Of a DNA stretch of 64,000 nucleotides, positions 1 to 9,350 are shown piece by piece (the first letter of the stretch is position 1; each line of letters opens with the position of its first letter). The DNA is taken from positions 372,001 to 436,000 of the forward strand of contig NZ_JAPVRC010000001.1 of the NCBI RefSeq assembly GCF_030345335.1, given 5' to 3'. Made by a program: the position numbers and the translations under genes. The notes under the pieces are model-generated. The model was not told the DNA's origin. It did not search any database and saw only the letters and a list, made by a program, of their open reading frames with translations. Origin of the DNA: Halobacillus campisalis. GTDB lineage: Bacteria; Bacillota; Bacilli; Bacillales; Halobacillaceae.

Positions 1-953
1 TACAATTGTTCTGGAGCTTGTAAATCAATTTCGGCGATGCCTTCCCCGAGATCCATTCCTGATATATGAGCGCCCGTAATATGCTCGTATTGATCAAAGT
101 TTCCGATCACGTAATCTACATCGCGTAACCTTTTGATATCCTGGACAGTATCCTCTATTGCTGACTGCAGATGTTTCCTTAACCAATGACGAGAGTCAAG
201 CACCATTACCCAGCTCGGAAGGTTGACATTAACTTCCAAAACAGGGAATTCAAATAACGCTTCTCTTAAGACGTTATGGACATCCTGTTCCCGCATGCTT
301 TCAACGGATAACGCAAGGACCGGAATATCATACTTTTCTTTTAATTCATTTTTTAATCTTTCCGTGCGGTCACTGTGAGGCTGGGCAGAGTTTACAACCA
401 TAATAAATGGCTTTCCTACTTCCCTTAGCTCTTCCACAACTTTTTCTTCCGCCTGTACATAGTCCTCACGCGGGATTTCCCCAATCGTCCCGTCAGTTGT
501 TACTACGATTCCTATCGTGGAGTGTTCCTGGATTACTTTTTGAGTACCTATTTCAGCCGCTTCATTAAATGGAATAGCCTCTTCATACCAAGGTGTATGA
601 ATCATTCTTGGTCCATTCTCATCCTCATAGCCGACAGCACCTTCAACAGCATATCCCACACAATCCACCATTCGTACTCGAACGTCTAAATGTTCATCGA
701 ACTTTATGGAAGCCGCCTGATTAGGAACAAACTTAGGCTCAGTGGTCATTATGGTTTTTCCTGCAGAGCTTTGAGGCAATTCGTCCAAAGCTCTTTCTCG
801 TTCCGAACTATCCTCCATATTCGGAATAACCACAAGCTCCATGAATTTCTTTATGAATGTAGATTTCCCTGTACGTACAGCACCTACGACTCCCAGATAA
901 ATATCTCCGTTCGTTCGCTTGGAAATATCACTGAAAATATCAACCTTCTCCAA
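1..953 (-). CDS. spoIVA: SpoIVA, spore coat morphogenetic ATPase (3' end beyond window)
   Basis: SpoIVA hydrolyses ATP and polymerises around the forespore to form the base layer on which the coat assembles. About 317 N-terminal residues are present of the roughly 490 usual; the C-terminus lies beyond the left edge. Translation begins with residues EKVDIF after a TTG start at 953-951, preceded by a GGGAGGGG ribosome site. The Walker A motif GAVRTGKST is at residues 24-32. The gene is monocistronic here: the preceding yphF ends in its own terminator and a sigma-E-like promoter lies just upstream. The TTG start is chosen because the protein then begins as in B. subtilis SpoIVA. Confidence 0.96.
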   Translation of the reverse strand, partial: MEKVDIFSDISKRTNGDIYLGVVGAVRTGKSTFIKKFMELVVIPNMEDSSERERALDELPQSSAGKTIMTTEPKFVPNQAASIKFDEHLDVRVRMVDCVGYAVEGAVGYEDENGPRMIHTPWYEEAIPFNEAAEIGTQKVIQEHSTIGIVVTTDGTIGEIPREDYVQAEEKVVEELREVGKPFIMVVNSAQPHSDRTERLKNELKEKYDIPVLALSVESMREQDVHNVLREALFEFPVLEVNVNLPSWVMVLDSRHWLRKHLQSAIEDTVQDIKRLRDVDYVIGNFDQYEHITGAHISGMDLGEGIAEIDLQAPEQL

Positions 954-1004
954 AGGATCCCCTCCCAGATAAAATTTCACTAAATTACAAGCTTGGACAC
1001 TCTC

Positions 1005-1034
1005 ATTCTATGTCATGACCCTATAGAATTATGC
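1005..1034 (-). promoter_or_regulatory. candidate sigma-E promoter of spoIVA
   Basis: On the minus strand a -35 element GCATAATT (1034-1027) and a -10 element CATAGAAT (1012-1005) are separated by 14 bases, close to the sigma-E pattern. It lies about 50 bases upstream of the spoIVA start. SpoIVA is a mother-cell gene, which agrees with sigma-E control; the assignment is by eye. Confidence 0.6.
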
Positions 1035-1114
1035 TTGAAATTAATTTGTCACCCATGAACTATTTCTAAAATGTCCAGAAACGGAGAGTGTGTAAGCTTC
1101 GTCATTTCCAGTTA

Positions 1115-1490
1115 TCTGTTAAACCATAGTTACTAATAATGGAGCTTGAAAGTTCGGGGAAATCACCCTCTTCCCACGGGCGTATAATGAGCTTCCTCTT
1201 GGTGATGCCCTGTGAAGTCTTGCAATATCCTGAACCCTCTTGTGTTTGTGAGGATAACGGCGACAGACGAAGCGGAGTTTCTTTTGAAAAGACCCTGTTA
1301 AATTTCAGTGATGATATTCATATAAGCTCCCTAATCTTGAAGGCTCCGCTTCGAGATGTTCGGACTCTTCCCGTTATCTTTGACAGCGTTTGAAAACCCG
1401 GGAAATCACCCGCTTTCCGTGGGAGCTCGCAATTTTCCGGACCTCCTTGCGATTGTGAGGATAACGGAAACATCTAAGCGGGTGCTTAAG
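1115..1490. repeat. two decayed copies of the intergenic palindromic repeat
   Basis: This gene-free stretch holds two degenerate copies of a repeat seen better preserved near 13.4 and 20.0 kb. Copy one (about 1115-1285) starts with a left-end-like string at 1114 and carries the GGGAAATCAC core. Copy two (about 1315-1490) has the GACAGCGTTT, GGGAAATCACC and CTTTCCGTGGGAG blocks and the closing block AGGATAACGGAAACATCT. The stems no longer pair well. Short open frames here are not considered genes. Confidence 0.75.
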
Positions 1491-1542
1491 GAAAATTTAC
1501 TCTCCAATACTAGATGTTCATTTATCACTTCCATATATTAAT

Positions 1543-1576
1543 ATAAAAAAACGCTGCCAAAAGTTCTCGGCAGCGT
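1543..1576 (-). terminator. intrinsic terminator of yphF
   Basis: An 8-bp stem (ACGCTGCC at 1551-1558 with GGCAGCGT at 1569-1576) is followed on the minus strand by a run of seven T. It ends the yphE-yphF transcript before the spoIVA upstream region. Confidence 0.85.
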
Positions 1577-1593
1577 GAAGCACACATCTGTGT

Positions 1594-2319
1594 TCAACTA
1601 GGAGGTTCCGTCATGAAAACGGGTTCTCCTTCTTCAATTGTATAAGCCGGGGAGTATGCAGGCGCAAAGGGTGTATGATCAGTAAGCAGGTAGCGGATAT
1701 CATCTCCCTCTTCATAGGAGTGATCCTCTTTTCTCATCAGGTCGTACAATTCTTTTCGATAGTCGACTAATAGTTCACCACGCTCATTTATATATACCGG
1801 CAGCGATTTCTCGCTGTAAGGGCTGTCTACAGTCGGCGGTGAATCAAGTCCCATTTCTTCAAACTTGACATCATATACGTTTCTTGCAATCTTATCTTTC
1901 AGAGGTGGGTACTTATTTTCATCTTCGTAAAAGTCTACTTTAAGCTGTAATGATCGTAATGATTCTGCCATTCTTAAATCTACTATTTTTACTGTAGGAT
2001 CGTCATCTGGCCGGATAATTACGTATTGATAATATCCGCCGTTCTCAAAAGAATTACCAGGTGATTCGCCCATCAACCCGCGTTCACGTAAAGAATTGAA
2101 ATCCAATGGGTATTTAATAAAATCGGGGGTGTCTTCATCCCTTGTTTTTATCGGCAGCAATCCTGATTCCTGTTCTTGATACTGCTCGACTGCCTGTTGG
2201 ACAGAGTCCAACTGCTCCTGGTTCGTCGGCTCATTTTTTCTGAGTTCTGAATCCGGATATAAACATCCAGTAAGTATAACCCCCGCTAAAGGAAGGATAA
2301 ATAATTTAAGCCATTTCAC
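1594..2319 (-). CDS. yphF: YphF-like lipoprotein of unknown function
   Basis: The 241-residue product has a short hydrophobic leader and a lipobox LTGC with Cys19, so it is a predicted lipoprotein anchored outside the membrane. No catalytic motif is recognised. Its place between spoIVA and the yphE-like gene matches B. subtilis yphF. The start is set at GTG 2319 because a strong AGAAGGAGGG site lies 8 bases before it; the longer in-frame extension runs back into yphE and would spoil the signal sequence. Role unknown; a sporulation link is only suggested by neighbours. Confidence 0.8.
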   Translation of the reverse strand: MKWLKLFILPLAGVILTGCLYPDSELRKNEPTNQEQLDSVQQAVEQYQEQESGLLPIKTRDEDTPDFIKYPLDFNSLRERGLMGESPGNSFENGGYYQYVIIRPDDDPTVKIVDLRMAESLRSLQLKVDFYEDENKYPPLKDKIARNVYDVKFEEMGLDSPPTVDSPYSEKSLPVYINERGELLVDYRKELYDLMRKEDHSYEEGDDIRYLLTDHTPFAPAYSPAYTIEEGEPVFMTEPPS

Positions 2320-2335
2320 GAAAATCACCCTCCTT

Positions 2336-2533
2336 CTAGGTTGTAGGCCCGCTGAATACAATGTATAGAATGATAAGGCCTCCGAAAATCATGAACAAAT
2401 AGGCGAATACAGCTACAATTATAGAGATCGGTCCCGTCAATTTAAACCGGCTCAAGTATATAAGCCCTGTGGCCAAAAATAATGAAATAATTCCAGCAAA
2501 CGATATGTACATTTTTAATAGAGCTACAGACAT
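2336..2533 (-). CDS. yphE: YphE-like small membrane protein (DUF2768 family)
   Basis: A 65-residue protein made of two hydrophobic segments (about residues 8-28 and 38-60) joined by a short polar loop. Size and position next to yphF match B. subtilis YphE of the DUF2768 family, whose function is not known to me. An AGGAGG site stands before the ATG. The gene lies downstream of a strong terminator at 2602-2631, so it probably starts its own transcript together with yphF 16 bases further on. Confidence 0.75.
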   Translation of the reverse strand: MSVALLKMYISFAGIISLFLATGLIYLSRFKLTGPISIIVAVFAYLFMIFGGLIILYIVFSGPTT

Positions 2534-2601
2534 CGAGTATTTCCTCCTAAAATCCCATTAAACTCGTTGGTATTATACCACAGTCGGCAGTCTTTCGCAG
2601 T

Positions 2602-2631
2602 CAAAAAAAATCCGGAGCTCTCCGCTCCGGC
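2602..2631 (-). terminator. intrinsic terminator after spoVIF
   Basis: CCGGAG (2612-2617) pairs with CTCCGG (2625-2630) across a 7-base loop, followed on the minus strand by eight T. It separates the gpsA-spoVIF unit from yphE-yphF. Confidence 0.85.
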
Positions 2632-2731
2632 CGACTAAATAATTCCCATTTACAGCTCATACTTATTAACTGCTACGGATTATAGTATGCAGAATTATGG
2701 AGGACGGTATCCTTCAAACGCCTACATATAG

Positions 2732-2992
2732 TTACCCTTTAAAATACTTACCTAACGTATTCATATCAAGAGGTATATTTTGTTTGATGATCGCCTCGAC
2801 AATTTTATCCTCTTTTTGCTTTGATACCGGCTTATTAGCTATATAAGCTAATTGCTTCACCAGCCTACGTACAACTTTTTCATCCGTGAAGTCCGCATTT
2901 TTTACAGAATCCGCTACTTTATAAACGTCATCTGGATTTATATTTGCTTTGTTCTGCAAATGATCAAAAATATTCTTCTGAAAATTACTCAT
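2732..2992 (-). CDS. SpoVIF-like stage VI sporulation protein
   Basis: The 86-residue, lysine-rich soluble protein resembles the stage VI sporulation protein F family, which is linked to coat assembly and germination in B. subtilis. The recognised blocks are the segment around VADSVKNADFTDEK (residues 26-39) and VSKQKEDKIVEAI (56-68). The ATG at 2992 has a GAGGAGG site 9 bases upstream; an upstream in-frame extension lacks a site. It lies 60 bases after gpsA, a neighbour relation I recall from other Bacillaceae. The family call is from memory of the family, so moderate confidence. Confidence 0.72.
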   Translation of the reverse strand: MSNFQKNIFDHLQNKANINPDDVYKVADSVKNADFTDEKVVRRLVKQLAYIANKPVSKQKEDKIVEAIIKQNIPLDMNTLGKYFKG

Positions 2993-3052
2993 CTCTGTTG
3001 ACCTCCTCGTGCAATTGTTTCTTCGTAGTATATGCACGAGGAAGGTAATGTG

Positions 3053-4093
3053 TTAGTTATTCATCTGGTCATCGAGAATATTAGTTAAATCCTCCATTTC
3101 CCGGCGTCTGATCCTCGTCATCAGCTGGGTGACCACATCTTTAGGATCTGCATTTTCAAACAGGATTTTATAAATTCCAGCTGTGATCGGCATATCGACT
3201 CCTCGTTCATTTGATAGTTGATAAGCAGCCTTTGTCGTACGGATTCCTTCGACTACCATCCCCATCTCTTCTAGAACTTCATCTAAATGGGAGCCTTTCC
3301 CTAATTGATTACCAGCTCTCCAGTTTCGACTGTGAGAACTTGTACAGGTGACGATGAGATCACCGATTCCAGTAAGACCCGAAAATGTAAGAGGGTTCGC
3401 TCCCATAGATGTTCCCAGTCGGGCGATTTCAGCTAGGCCGCGTGTAATTAAAGCAGCTTTAGCGTTATCTCCGAATCCTAATCCATCAGAAATGCCGGCC
3501 CCTAAAGCAATAATATTCTTTAACGCTCCTCCTAGCTCTACACCTACCAGGTCTGGAGACGTATACACGCGGAATAGCTCATTGATAAACAGGTCCTGAA
3601 CAGTAGCTGCAACGTCCAGATCTTCTGATGAAACCGTCACTGTTGTCGGGTGTTTAAGACTGACTTCCTCGGCATGACTAGGGCCTGACAATACAACGAT
3701 ATCATGATAATACTTTTTAGGGATTTCCTCTGCGATGACTTCTGAAACACGCTTATATGACCCAGGCTCAATGCCTTTAGAAGCATGGGTAATCGTCACC
3801 TTATGATTTAAATGCTGCACCAGCTGGCCGCATACTTCGCGCATCGCTTTTGTAGGTACGACGAGGATAATATGTTCAACTTCACTTACTACAGCACCCA
3901 TATCAGAGCTGGCCTTAATATTTTGAGGCAGCGAAATTCCTTTTAAATATCTTTCGTTTTTATGAGTGCGATTAATATCGTCTGCAAGTGATTCACGGTG
4001 TGACCATAAATGTACATCATGCCCATTATCGGCTAATACCATAGCAAGAGCTGTACCCCAGCTTCCTGCCCCTAATACAGCGACTTTTTCCAT
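3053..4093 (-). CDS. gpsA: Glycerol-3-phosphate dehydrogenase [NAD(P)+]
   Basis: GpsA reduces dihydroxyacetone phosphate to sn-glycerol 3-phosphate, the backbone for phospholipids, in the cytosol. The 346 residues match the usual length. The N-terminal dinucleotide-binding motif GAGSWG is at residues 8-13; the C-terminal catalytic domain has the conserved GGALKNIIALGAG stretch with its lysine. ATG 4093 is preferred since AAGGAG lies 10 bases upstream; longer frames run through this site towards der. It follows der by 22 bases and is probably cotranscribed with it. Confidence 0.97.
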   Translation of the reverse strand: MEKVAVLGAGSWGTALAMVLADNGHDVHLWSHRESLADDINRTHKNERYLKGISLPQNIKASSDMGAVVSEVEHIILVVPTKAMREVCGQLVQHLNHKVTITHASKGIEPGSYKRVSEVIAEEIPKKYYHDIVVLSGPSHAEEVSLKHPTTVTVSSEDLDVAATVQDLFINELFRVYTSPDLVGVELGGALKNIIALGAGISDGLGFGDNAKAALITRGLAEIARLGTSMGANPLTFSGLTGIGDLIVTCTSSHSRNWRAGNQLGKGSHLDEVLEEMGMVVEGIRTTKAAYQLSNERGVDMPITAGIYKILFENADPKDVVTQLMTRIRRREMEDLTNILDDQMNN

Positions 4094-4115
4094 ACAAGTC
4101 ATTCTCCTTTCAAAC

Positions 4116-5426
4116 TTAACTTCGTTTTCTGGCAATAATCTTGATAGGTGTCCCTTCAAAGCCAAACGCTTCACGAATTCGGTTTTCAAGGAATCGTTCG
4201 TACGTGAAGTGCATCAACTCTGGCTCATTAACAAATACCACAAATGTAGGAGGTTTAACCGCCACTTGAGTCGCGTAGAAGATTTTTAACTTTTGTCCTT
4301 TTATTGAAGGTGTTGGGTTCATAGCCAAAGCGTCCATGATCACTTCGTTTAGAACACTGGATTGAACTCTTCTTGCATGATTTTCGCTGGCTTCAATTAC
4401 TTTAGGGAGCAAGGTGTGCGTCCGTTTCTTCGTTTTAGCAGATAAGAAGGCGATCGGAGCGTAATCTAAGAATCGGAAATTCGACCGCACGTCATCTTCG
4501 AACTCTTTCATAGCCTTTTCATTAGAATCCACTGTGTCCCACTTGTTAACAACGATAATTACAGCTTTACCTGCCTCATGGGCATAACCAGCAATCTTTT
4601 TATCCTGCTCCTGTATGCCTGTCTCAGCATCAATCAAGCTTAGAACGACATCTGAACGTTCTATAGCTTTCAAAGCTCGCATAATGCTGTATCTTTCAGT
4701 CGATTCATACACCTTACCACGTTTTCTCATGCCCGCAGTATCGATGATGACGAAATCACGATCGTCTTTAGTAAAAGGTGTATCGATAGCATCTCTTGTA
4801 GTTCCAGCAATACTACTGACAATCACTCGTTCTTGACCGAGCAGACTGTTGACTAAAGATGATTTACCAACATTCGGTCTTCCTATCAAACTAAAGCGAA
4901 TGGTATCGTCATCAATCGGCTCCGTCGTCTTCTCCGGGAAATATTCGACCGCGGCATCAAGCAGGTCACCAAGCCCTAGACCATGGGTGCCTGAAATAGG
5001 ATATGGTTCACCAAACCCTAAAGAATAGAATTCATAAATGGTTTCCCTCATTTCAGGGTTATCCACTTTATTTACGGCAAGTACAACTGGCTTATTGGAT
5101 TTAAAGAGGATCTTCGCCACCTCTTCATCCGCCCCGGTGATGCCATCGCGTCCATTTACCATGAATATGATGACATCAGCCTCATCAATAGCCACCTGGG
5201 CTTGGGCTCTCATTTGCACAAGCAATGGCTCATCGCCTAATTCAATACCTCCTGTATCAATCACGTTAAAAGTGGTCGTCAACCATTCGGCTTCCGCATA
5301 AATTCTATCCCTCGTCACTCCAGGGGTATCTTCTACGATAGAGATACGATCACCCACTAAACGATTAAAAATTGTAGACTTTCCCACATTCGGGCGCCCT
5401 ACGATCGCTACTACTGATTTTCTCAT
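4116..5426 (-). CDS. der: Ribosome biogenesis GTPase Der (EngA)
   Basis: Der is an essential tandem GTPase that acts in 50S subunit maturation. Both G domains are visible in the 436-residue protein: GRPNVGKST (10-18), DTGG (57-60) and NKVD (119-122) in the first; GRPNVGKSS (182-190), DTAGM (229-233) and NKWD near 290 in the second. The C-terminal 80 residues form the KH-like domain. An AAAGGA site precedes the ATG. Upstream lies a long folded leader (5510-5640) that may regulate it; gpsA follows. Confidence 0.98.
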   Translation of the reverse strand: MRKSVVAIVGRPNVGKSTIFNRLVGDRISIVEDTPGVTRDRIYAEAEWLTTTFNVIDTGGIELGDEPLLVQMRAQAQVAIDEADVIIFMVNGRDGITGADEEVAKILFKSNKPVVLAVNKVDNPEMRETIYEFYSLGFGEPYPISGTHGLGLGDLLDAAVEYFPEKTTEPIDDDTIRFSLIGRPNVGKSSLVNSLLGQERVIVSSIAGTTRDAIDTPFTKDDRDFVIIDTAGMRKRGKVYESTERYSIMRALKAIERSDVVLSLIDAETGIQEQDKKIAGYAHEAGKAVIIVVNKWDTVDSNEKAMKEFEDDVRSNFRFLDYAPIAFLSAKTKKRTHTLLPKVIEASENHARRVQSSVLNEVIMDALAMNPTPSIKGQKLKIFYATQVAVKPPTFVVFVNEPELMHFTYERFLENRIREAFGFEGTPIKIIARKRS

Positions 5427-5509
5427 GAAAGGGTCATCCTTTCTTACATCCTGAATTATTTTTGTTATTGGTTTTTTTAAACATAATTATATAAAGGCTC
5501 TGTTACATT

Positions 5510-5640
5510 ATGGCGTGGGGACTTGATCCCTCCATCACGAAAAAAACAAACGGTTTCCTATCCACACTCTTCTGTTGTGTAGATTAAAGGTAACCCCGCC
5601 ATCACAGCAGACTCATCAATTCCAAACTTTTCTGAGTCAT
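5510..5640 (-). ncRNA. candidate structured leader RNA upstream of der
   Basis: The 343 bases between yphA and der hold nested pairing on the minus strand. A long hairpin at 5595-5552 (GGTT/AACC, CCT/AGG and ATCTACAC/GTGTGGAT with a 9-base loop) is followed by a T-rich run, like a terminator. Outside it, CCCCGCCAT (5594-5602) can pair with ATGGCGTGGGG (5510-5520), partly competing. A further 6-bp stem joins 5610-5615 and 5633-5638. This could be an attenuating leader of der or a small RNA; I recognise no known family. Confidence 0.35.
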
Positions 5641-5642
5641 AC

Positions 5643-5700
5643 AAAAAAATACTGCTGTTCTATGGAGGCTTTAAGAGCCCTGCTTCCAATAGAATAGCAG
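5643..5700 (-). terminator. intrinsic terminator of yphA
   Basis: A 12-bp stem with one G-T pair joins 5652-5663 and 5689-5700 and is extended by GGA/TCC. On the minus strand it is followed by TATTTTTTTG. It lies about 70 bases after the yphA stop codon. Confidence 0.8.
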
Positions 5701-5769
5701 AAATAGCCTAACTTAATTATATTAGCAAATTAGACACTAATATACAATTACTAATTTATCGACTAAAGA

Positions 5770-6366
5770 TTATAAACCACTTAATGCCTGTCTGCGTTTC
5801 TTACGTCTGATTTTATATGTTGAGCGCCTTACAAATTGTACACCTTCTAATACCATAAGGATGATAATTCCTTTAATGAGAGTGGTGTGAAGCGACATCA
5901 GATCGACAAAATTATCAATTCCCAGCGGATGCCTCAAGCTATTCACTAAAAGAATTCCTAGTGTATTCATTAAAATCCAGAGTCCAATTTGTCGATTTAA
6001 AGAAACGTGAAACACATGTATGATATACATCAGGAGGACAAGGCCAGCAGTCGCTCCAGGAAATAGATACCATACCGGATTTGTCAGCAGAAGAATATGG
6101 ATCAGAGACCATAAAACAATGAATAGAACGGCCCATAAGTGACCTATAACAGATTGCTTTCTTTCTGACCAAAAATAAATACCGAAACAAGCCTCCAAGC
6201 AGAGAAACATAGACATATTTTCGTACGGCTTCATAAAAAAAGTGAACGAAATCATTTGAATCAATAAAAAAATAATCAAGCCATCTTTATAAACGGAACG
6301 AGAATTCAAAAAGAAAAAGCTCATGATAAAAGCCGCCCAAGCGAACCAATAGTAAGTACCAGCCAT
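5770..6366 (-). CDS. yphA: YphA-like integral membrane protein
   Basis: A 198-residue very hydrophobic protein with about six membrane segments and a basic C-terminal tail rich in lysine and arginine. Length and position between fni and der match B. subtilis YphA, which has no assigned function known to me. The ATG at 6366 is chosen because AAGGAG stands 8 bases upstream; the six residues before it have no site. A terminator follows at 5643-5700, so it is probably a single-gene unit. Confidence 0.75.
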   Translation of the reverse strand: MAGTYYWFAWAAFIMSFFFLNSRSVYKDGLIIFLLIQMISFTFFMKPYENMSMFLCLEACFGIYFWSERKQSVIGHLWAVLFIVLWSLIHILLLTNPVWYLFPGATAGLVLLMYIIHVFHVSLNRQIGLWILMNTLGILLVNSLRHPLGIDNFVDLMSLHTTLIKGIIILMVLEGVQFVRRSTYKIRRKKRRQALSGL

Positions 6367-6450
6367 AGTATCTCTCCTTATCATCCATTATGGCTGAATG
6401 ATCTTTTTCTTAAACAGGCAGCCCGGCTGAGCATCACTTAATTTAAATCC

Positions 6451-6487
6451 GAAAATAAAAATAGAGCTCATCTTATTGATCAGCTCT
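6451..6487 (-). terminator. probable terminator of fni
   Basis: AGAGCT (6463-6468) pairs with AGCTCT (6482-6487) and is followed on the minus strand by ATTTTTATTTTC. The hairpin overlaps the last codons of fni. The stem is only 6 bp. Confidence 0.5.
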
Positions 6488-7513
6488 TTGGTCCAGCCAA
6501 GTTTTTGATTCTCCGTGTACGACATAAGGCTTTTTCTGCAATTCAGAAACACTTTGACTATTTGTCAGCATCATGACCATTTTTATTTCTTTGTGTATGT
6601 GCTGAATCTCGCTTACTAATTCCTCATACCCTTTCTCTACAAGAACTCTCAACAGACTTCCTGCCATACCAAAACAATTCGCACCAAGGGCTATAGCTTT
6701 AGCTCCGTCCAATCCGTTGCGGATGCCGCCTGACCCTATGATATGAATGTTTAATTGTCCAACCAACTCACGCGATTCAAGAAGTGAAATCGGAGTAGGT
6801 ATTCCCCAATTATCAAATGAAGCAAAGGGCTTTTCACGGCGCATATTTTCCACTTTAGAAAAATTCGTACCGCCTCTTCCGCCTACATCCATATAACTTA
6901 TCCCTAAATCATAAAGCTGTTTTATTGTTTCCTTTGACATGCCATATCCTACTTCTTTAACAATCACTGGAACCTCAGCTTTACGACAGATGGATTCGAT
7001 ATTATGAAGTCGTTCTCTGAAATCTCGATCGCCCTCAGGCATAATCAACTCCTGCAACGTATTTACATGTATTTGCAGTGCATCAGCCCGGATCATATCA
7101 ATAGCCATTTGAGCCTGCTCATAATCAGCTTCACTGCCGACATTTGCAAACACAATGCCTTCCGGATTCTCTTTACGAACAATTTCATAACTTGGCCGTT
7201 CATGAGGATCTCTTATCGCCGCCATTTGAGACCCCACAGCCATACCGATTCCGGACTCCGCTGCAGCTTTTGCAAGGCTTTTATTGATTTCTAAAGTCCG
7301 CTGCCCTCCACCGCCAGTCATTGCATTTACAAAAATAGGAGAACTTAATTGAAGTTCTCCTAAGTTCGTACTTAAATGAAGTTGGTCAAAATTTAACTCT
7401 GTCAAACTTTGATGAACGATATCGATGTCATCAAAATGGTTGTAGACATCGCGTTCATGACCGAGGGCATGACGGATATGATCGAGCTTTCTCTCAGATC
7501 GGGACAAATCCAT
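6473..7513 (-). CDS. fni: Isopentenyl-diphosphate delta-isomerase, type 2 (FMN)
   Basis: Fni interconverts isopentenyl and dimethylallyl diphosphate using FMN and NADPH, supplying isoprenoid precursors. The 346-residue product shows the lactate-oxidase-like barrel signatures: MTGGGG near residue 65, EVGYGMSKE near 190, GRGGTNFS near 215 and the phosphate-binding GSGGIRNGLD near 260. Start choice is uncertain: ATG 7513 and GTG 7516 are adjacent, and the upstream site is weak. It lies 9 bases after the S1 homologue, suggesting translational coupling. Confidence 0.95.
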   Translation of the reverse strand: MDLSRSERKLDHIRHALGHERDVYNHFDDIDIVHQSLTELNFDQLHLSTNLGELQLSSPIFVNAMTGGGGQRTLEINKSLAKAAAESGIGMAVGSQMAAIRDPHERPSYEIVRKENPEGIVFANVGSEADYEQAQMAIDMIRADALQIHVNTLQELIMPEGDRDFRERLHNIESICRKAEVPVIVKEVGYGMSKETIKQLYDLGISYMDVGGRGGTNFSKVENMRREKPFASFDNWGIPTPISLLESRELVGQLNIHIIGSGGIRNGLDGAKAIALGANCFGMAGSLLRVLVEKGYEELVSEIQHIHKEIKMVMMLTNSQSVSELQKKPYVVHGESKTWLDQRADQ

Positions 7514-7522
7514 CACCGCCTA

Positions 7523-8668
7523 TTACTTCTTATATTTATCTAACTGGTCACCGATCATATCACTCAATGAAAAGCCGGAGTTGTCGTCCTCTTTCTTTTC
7601 GTATTGCTTCACTTCTTCACGAGCTTGATCGCGCTCCAATTCTTTCATACTTAATGAAAGTCTTTTAGCATTTTCGTCAACATCAAGAATTTTTACACTG
7701 ACCGTTTCTCCTTCTTCCAGAACCTCACCAGGAGTTCCAATGTGACGATTGGAAATTTGAGAAATGTGAACGAGACCTTCTACACCAGGGAACACTTCTA
7801 CAAATGCTCCAAAACTGACGAGACGTCTTACAGTACCTTCAACCACTTCGCCGCTCTTCACTCTGCTGGAGAGATCGTGCCACGGTCCAGGCTGAGTAGC
7901 CTTAAGAGATAATGAAATTCTCTCGTTATCACGGTCGACTGAAAGAACCTTTACATTGATCGTCTGACCTTCTTCCACTACATCAGAAGCCTTCTCTACG
8001 TGTTCATGAGAAAGCTGGGAAATGTGCACGAGACCATCGATTCCGCCAAGGTTTACGAAAGCACCGAAGTCTGTAAGACGCTGCACAGTACCTTCAATAA
8101 CCTGTCCTTCCTCAAGCGATTGAAGAACCTCTTGTTTCTTTGTTGATTCTTCCGCTTCAACTACAGCTCTGTGGGAAAGGATGACACGGTTTTGGTCACG
8201 GTCTAATTCTACTACTTTGAGGCTGAGGCTTTTACCTTTGTACTCCTCGAAATCCTCTACGTAATAAGTTTCAACTAAGGAAGCTGGAATGAAACCGCGC
8301 AAACCGATATCAACTACCAGTCCGCCCTTGACCACATCTTTAACTTCTGCTTCGAAAATTTCACCGCTTTCAAACTTAGCTTCAAGATCCTGCCAAGCCT
8401 GGTCAGCGTCTACAGCTCGTTTCGATAATACGATTTCATCATCTTCGACTTTTTTGACTTGCAGAGTAAGTTCGTCACCTTCATTTACCACGTCGGAAGC
8501 TTTTTCTACATGCAGACTGGATAATTCACTAATAGGTACAATGCCTTCAACTTTATATCCAACATCTACAAGGACTTGTTTTTCTTCGATTTTCACGACT
8601 TTACCAGTCACGATATCCCCTGCAGAAAATTCTTTCATCCCTGATACTTCATGGTTCATTTCATCCAT
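7523..8668 (-). CDS. ypfD: Ribosomal protein S1 homologue (YpfD)
   Basis: A 381-residue protein with four S1 RNA-binding repeats, at about residues 15-88, 102-168, 186-255 and 272-341, ending in an acidic/lysine-rich tail. Low-GC Gram-positive S1 homologues have four repeats rather than the six of E. coli S1, and their role in translation initiation is less strict. GAAGGAGG stands 9 bases before the ATG. It follows cmk and plsC, a common order, and precedes fni. Confidence 0.95.
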   Translation of the reverse strand: MDEMNHEVSGMKEFSAGDIVTGKVVKIEEKQVLVDVGYKVEGIVPISELSSLHVEKASDVVNEGDELTLQVKKVEDDEIVLSKRAVDADQAWQDLEAKFESGEIFEAEVKDVVKGGLVVDIGLRGFIPASLVETYYVEDFEEYKGKSLSLKVVELDRDQNRVILSHRAVVEAEESTKKQEVLQSLEEGQVIEGTVQRLTDFGAFVNLGGIDGLVHISQLSHEHVEKASDVVEEGQTINVKVLSVDRDNERISLSLKATQPGPWHDLSSRVKSGEVVEGTVRRLVSFGAFVEVFPGVEGLVHISQISNRHIGTPGEVLEEGETVSVKILDVDENAKRLSLSMKELERDQAREEVKQYEKKEDDNSGFSLSDMIGDQLDKYKK

Positions 8669-8759
8669 ACCAAGCTACCTCCTTCAATTTCCGACACAAC
8701 CTAATTACAGAAATGCCCTTTTGTCTAACTTCTAATATTTGTAGCGGTTTGTCAAGTGT

Positions 8760-9350
8760 TTAACCTTTTTCACTATGGATTTTATGCAATTGTCTGATTT
8801 CTTCCATAATGTAATCTGTCACCACTTGAGCAGAAGCCTTCTCATCACGATAAGACTGGATGTCGATAGGCTTCCCATAGGCTACCTTCAAAGGCTTAAA
8901 CTTGCGATAAGGACCGATGATCGCACATGGCACTACAGCGGCCTGTGAGCGCAAGGCAAAGAACCCTATTCCCGCTAATCCTCTTCCGATCTCGCCATTC
9001 TTTTGCCTGCTGCCCTCAGGAAACAGACCTAAGGCGTGGTTTTCATTAAGAATATCCAATCCTTTTCTCAATGCGTTACGGTCTCTCATTCCACGCTTGA
9101 TCGGAAAAGCGTGTACTCTTTTAAGAATTCCCCCAATAACCTTGTTTTTAAACAATTCTTCTTTTGCTAAAAAGTAAATGTTCCGGCTGTTTGTGATACC
9201 CACCACCGGGGGGTCGACATTAGAAATGTGGTTGGAACAGATGATGACAGGACCCGTTTTCGGAATGTTTTCTTTCCCTACTACTTTAATTCGATAGAGC
9301 GGATAAAAAATGACAGAGCACAGCGCTTTCCCGACTTTATACAAATCCAT
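8760..9350 (-). CDS. plsC: 1-acyl-sn-glycerol-3-phosphate acyltransferase
   Basis: PlsC acylates lysophosphatidate to phosphatidate at the membrane, the second acylation in phospholipid synthesis. In the 196-residue product the catalytic H-x4-D motif is at His41-Asp46 and the substrate-binding FPEGSR motif at 110-115. ATG 9350 follows GGGAGGTGATC with good spacing; the first codons overlap the end of cmk by 14 bases in another frame, so translation is likely coupled. gpsA, the supplier of glycerol phosphate, lies in the same neighbourhood. Confidence 0.93.
   Translation of the reverse strand: MDLYKVGKALCSVIFYPLYRIKVVGKENIPKTGPVIICSNHISNVDPPVVGITNSRNIYFLAKEELFKNKVIGGILKRVHAFPIKRGMRDRNALRKGLDILNENHALGLFPEGSRQKNGEIGRGLAGIGFFALRSQAAVVPCAIIGPYRKFKPLKVAYGKPIDIQSYRDEKASAQVVTDYIMEEIRQLHKIHSEKG

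Noticed and set aside
1139-1541. Two plus-strand frames downstream of the yphF terminator region
   Set aside because: They overlap two decayed repeat copies and have neither ribosome sites nor protein-like composition.
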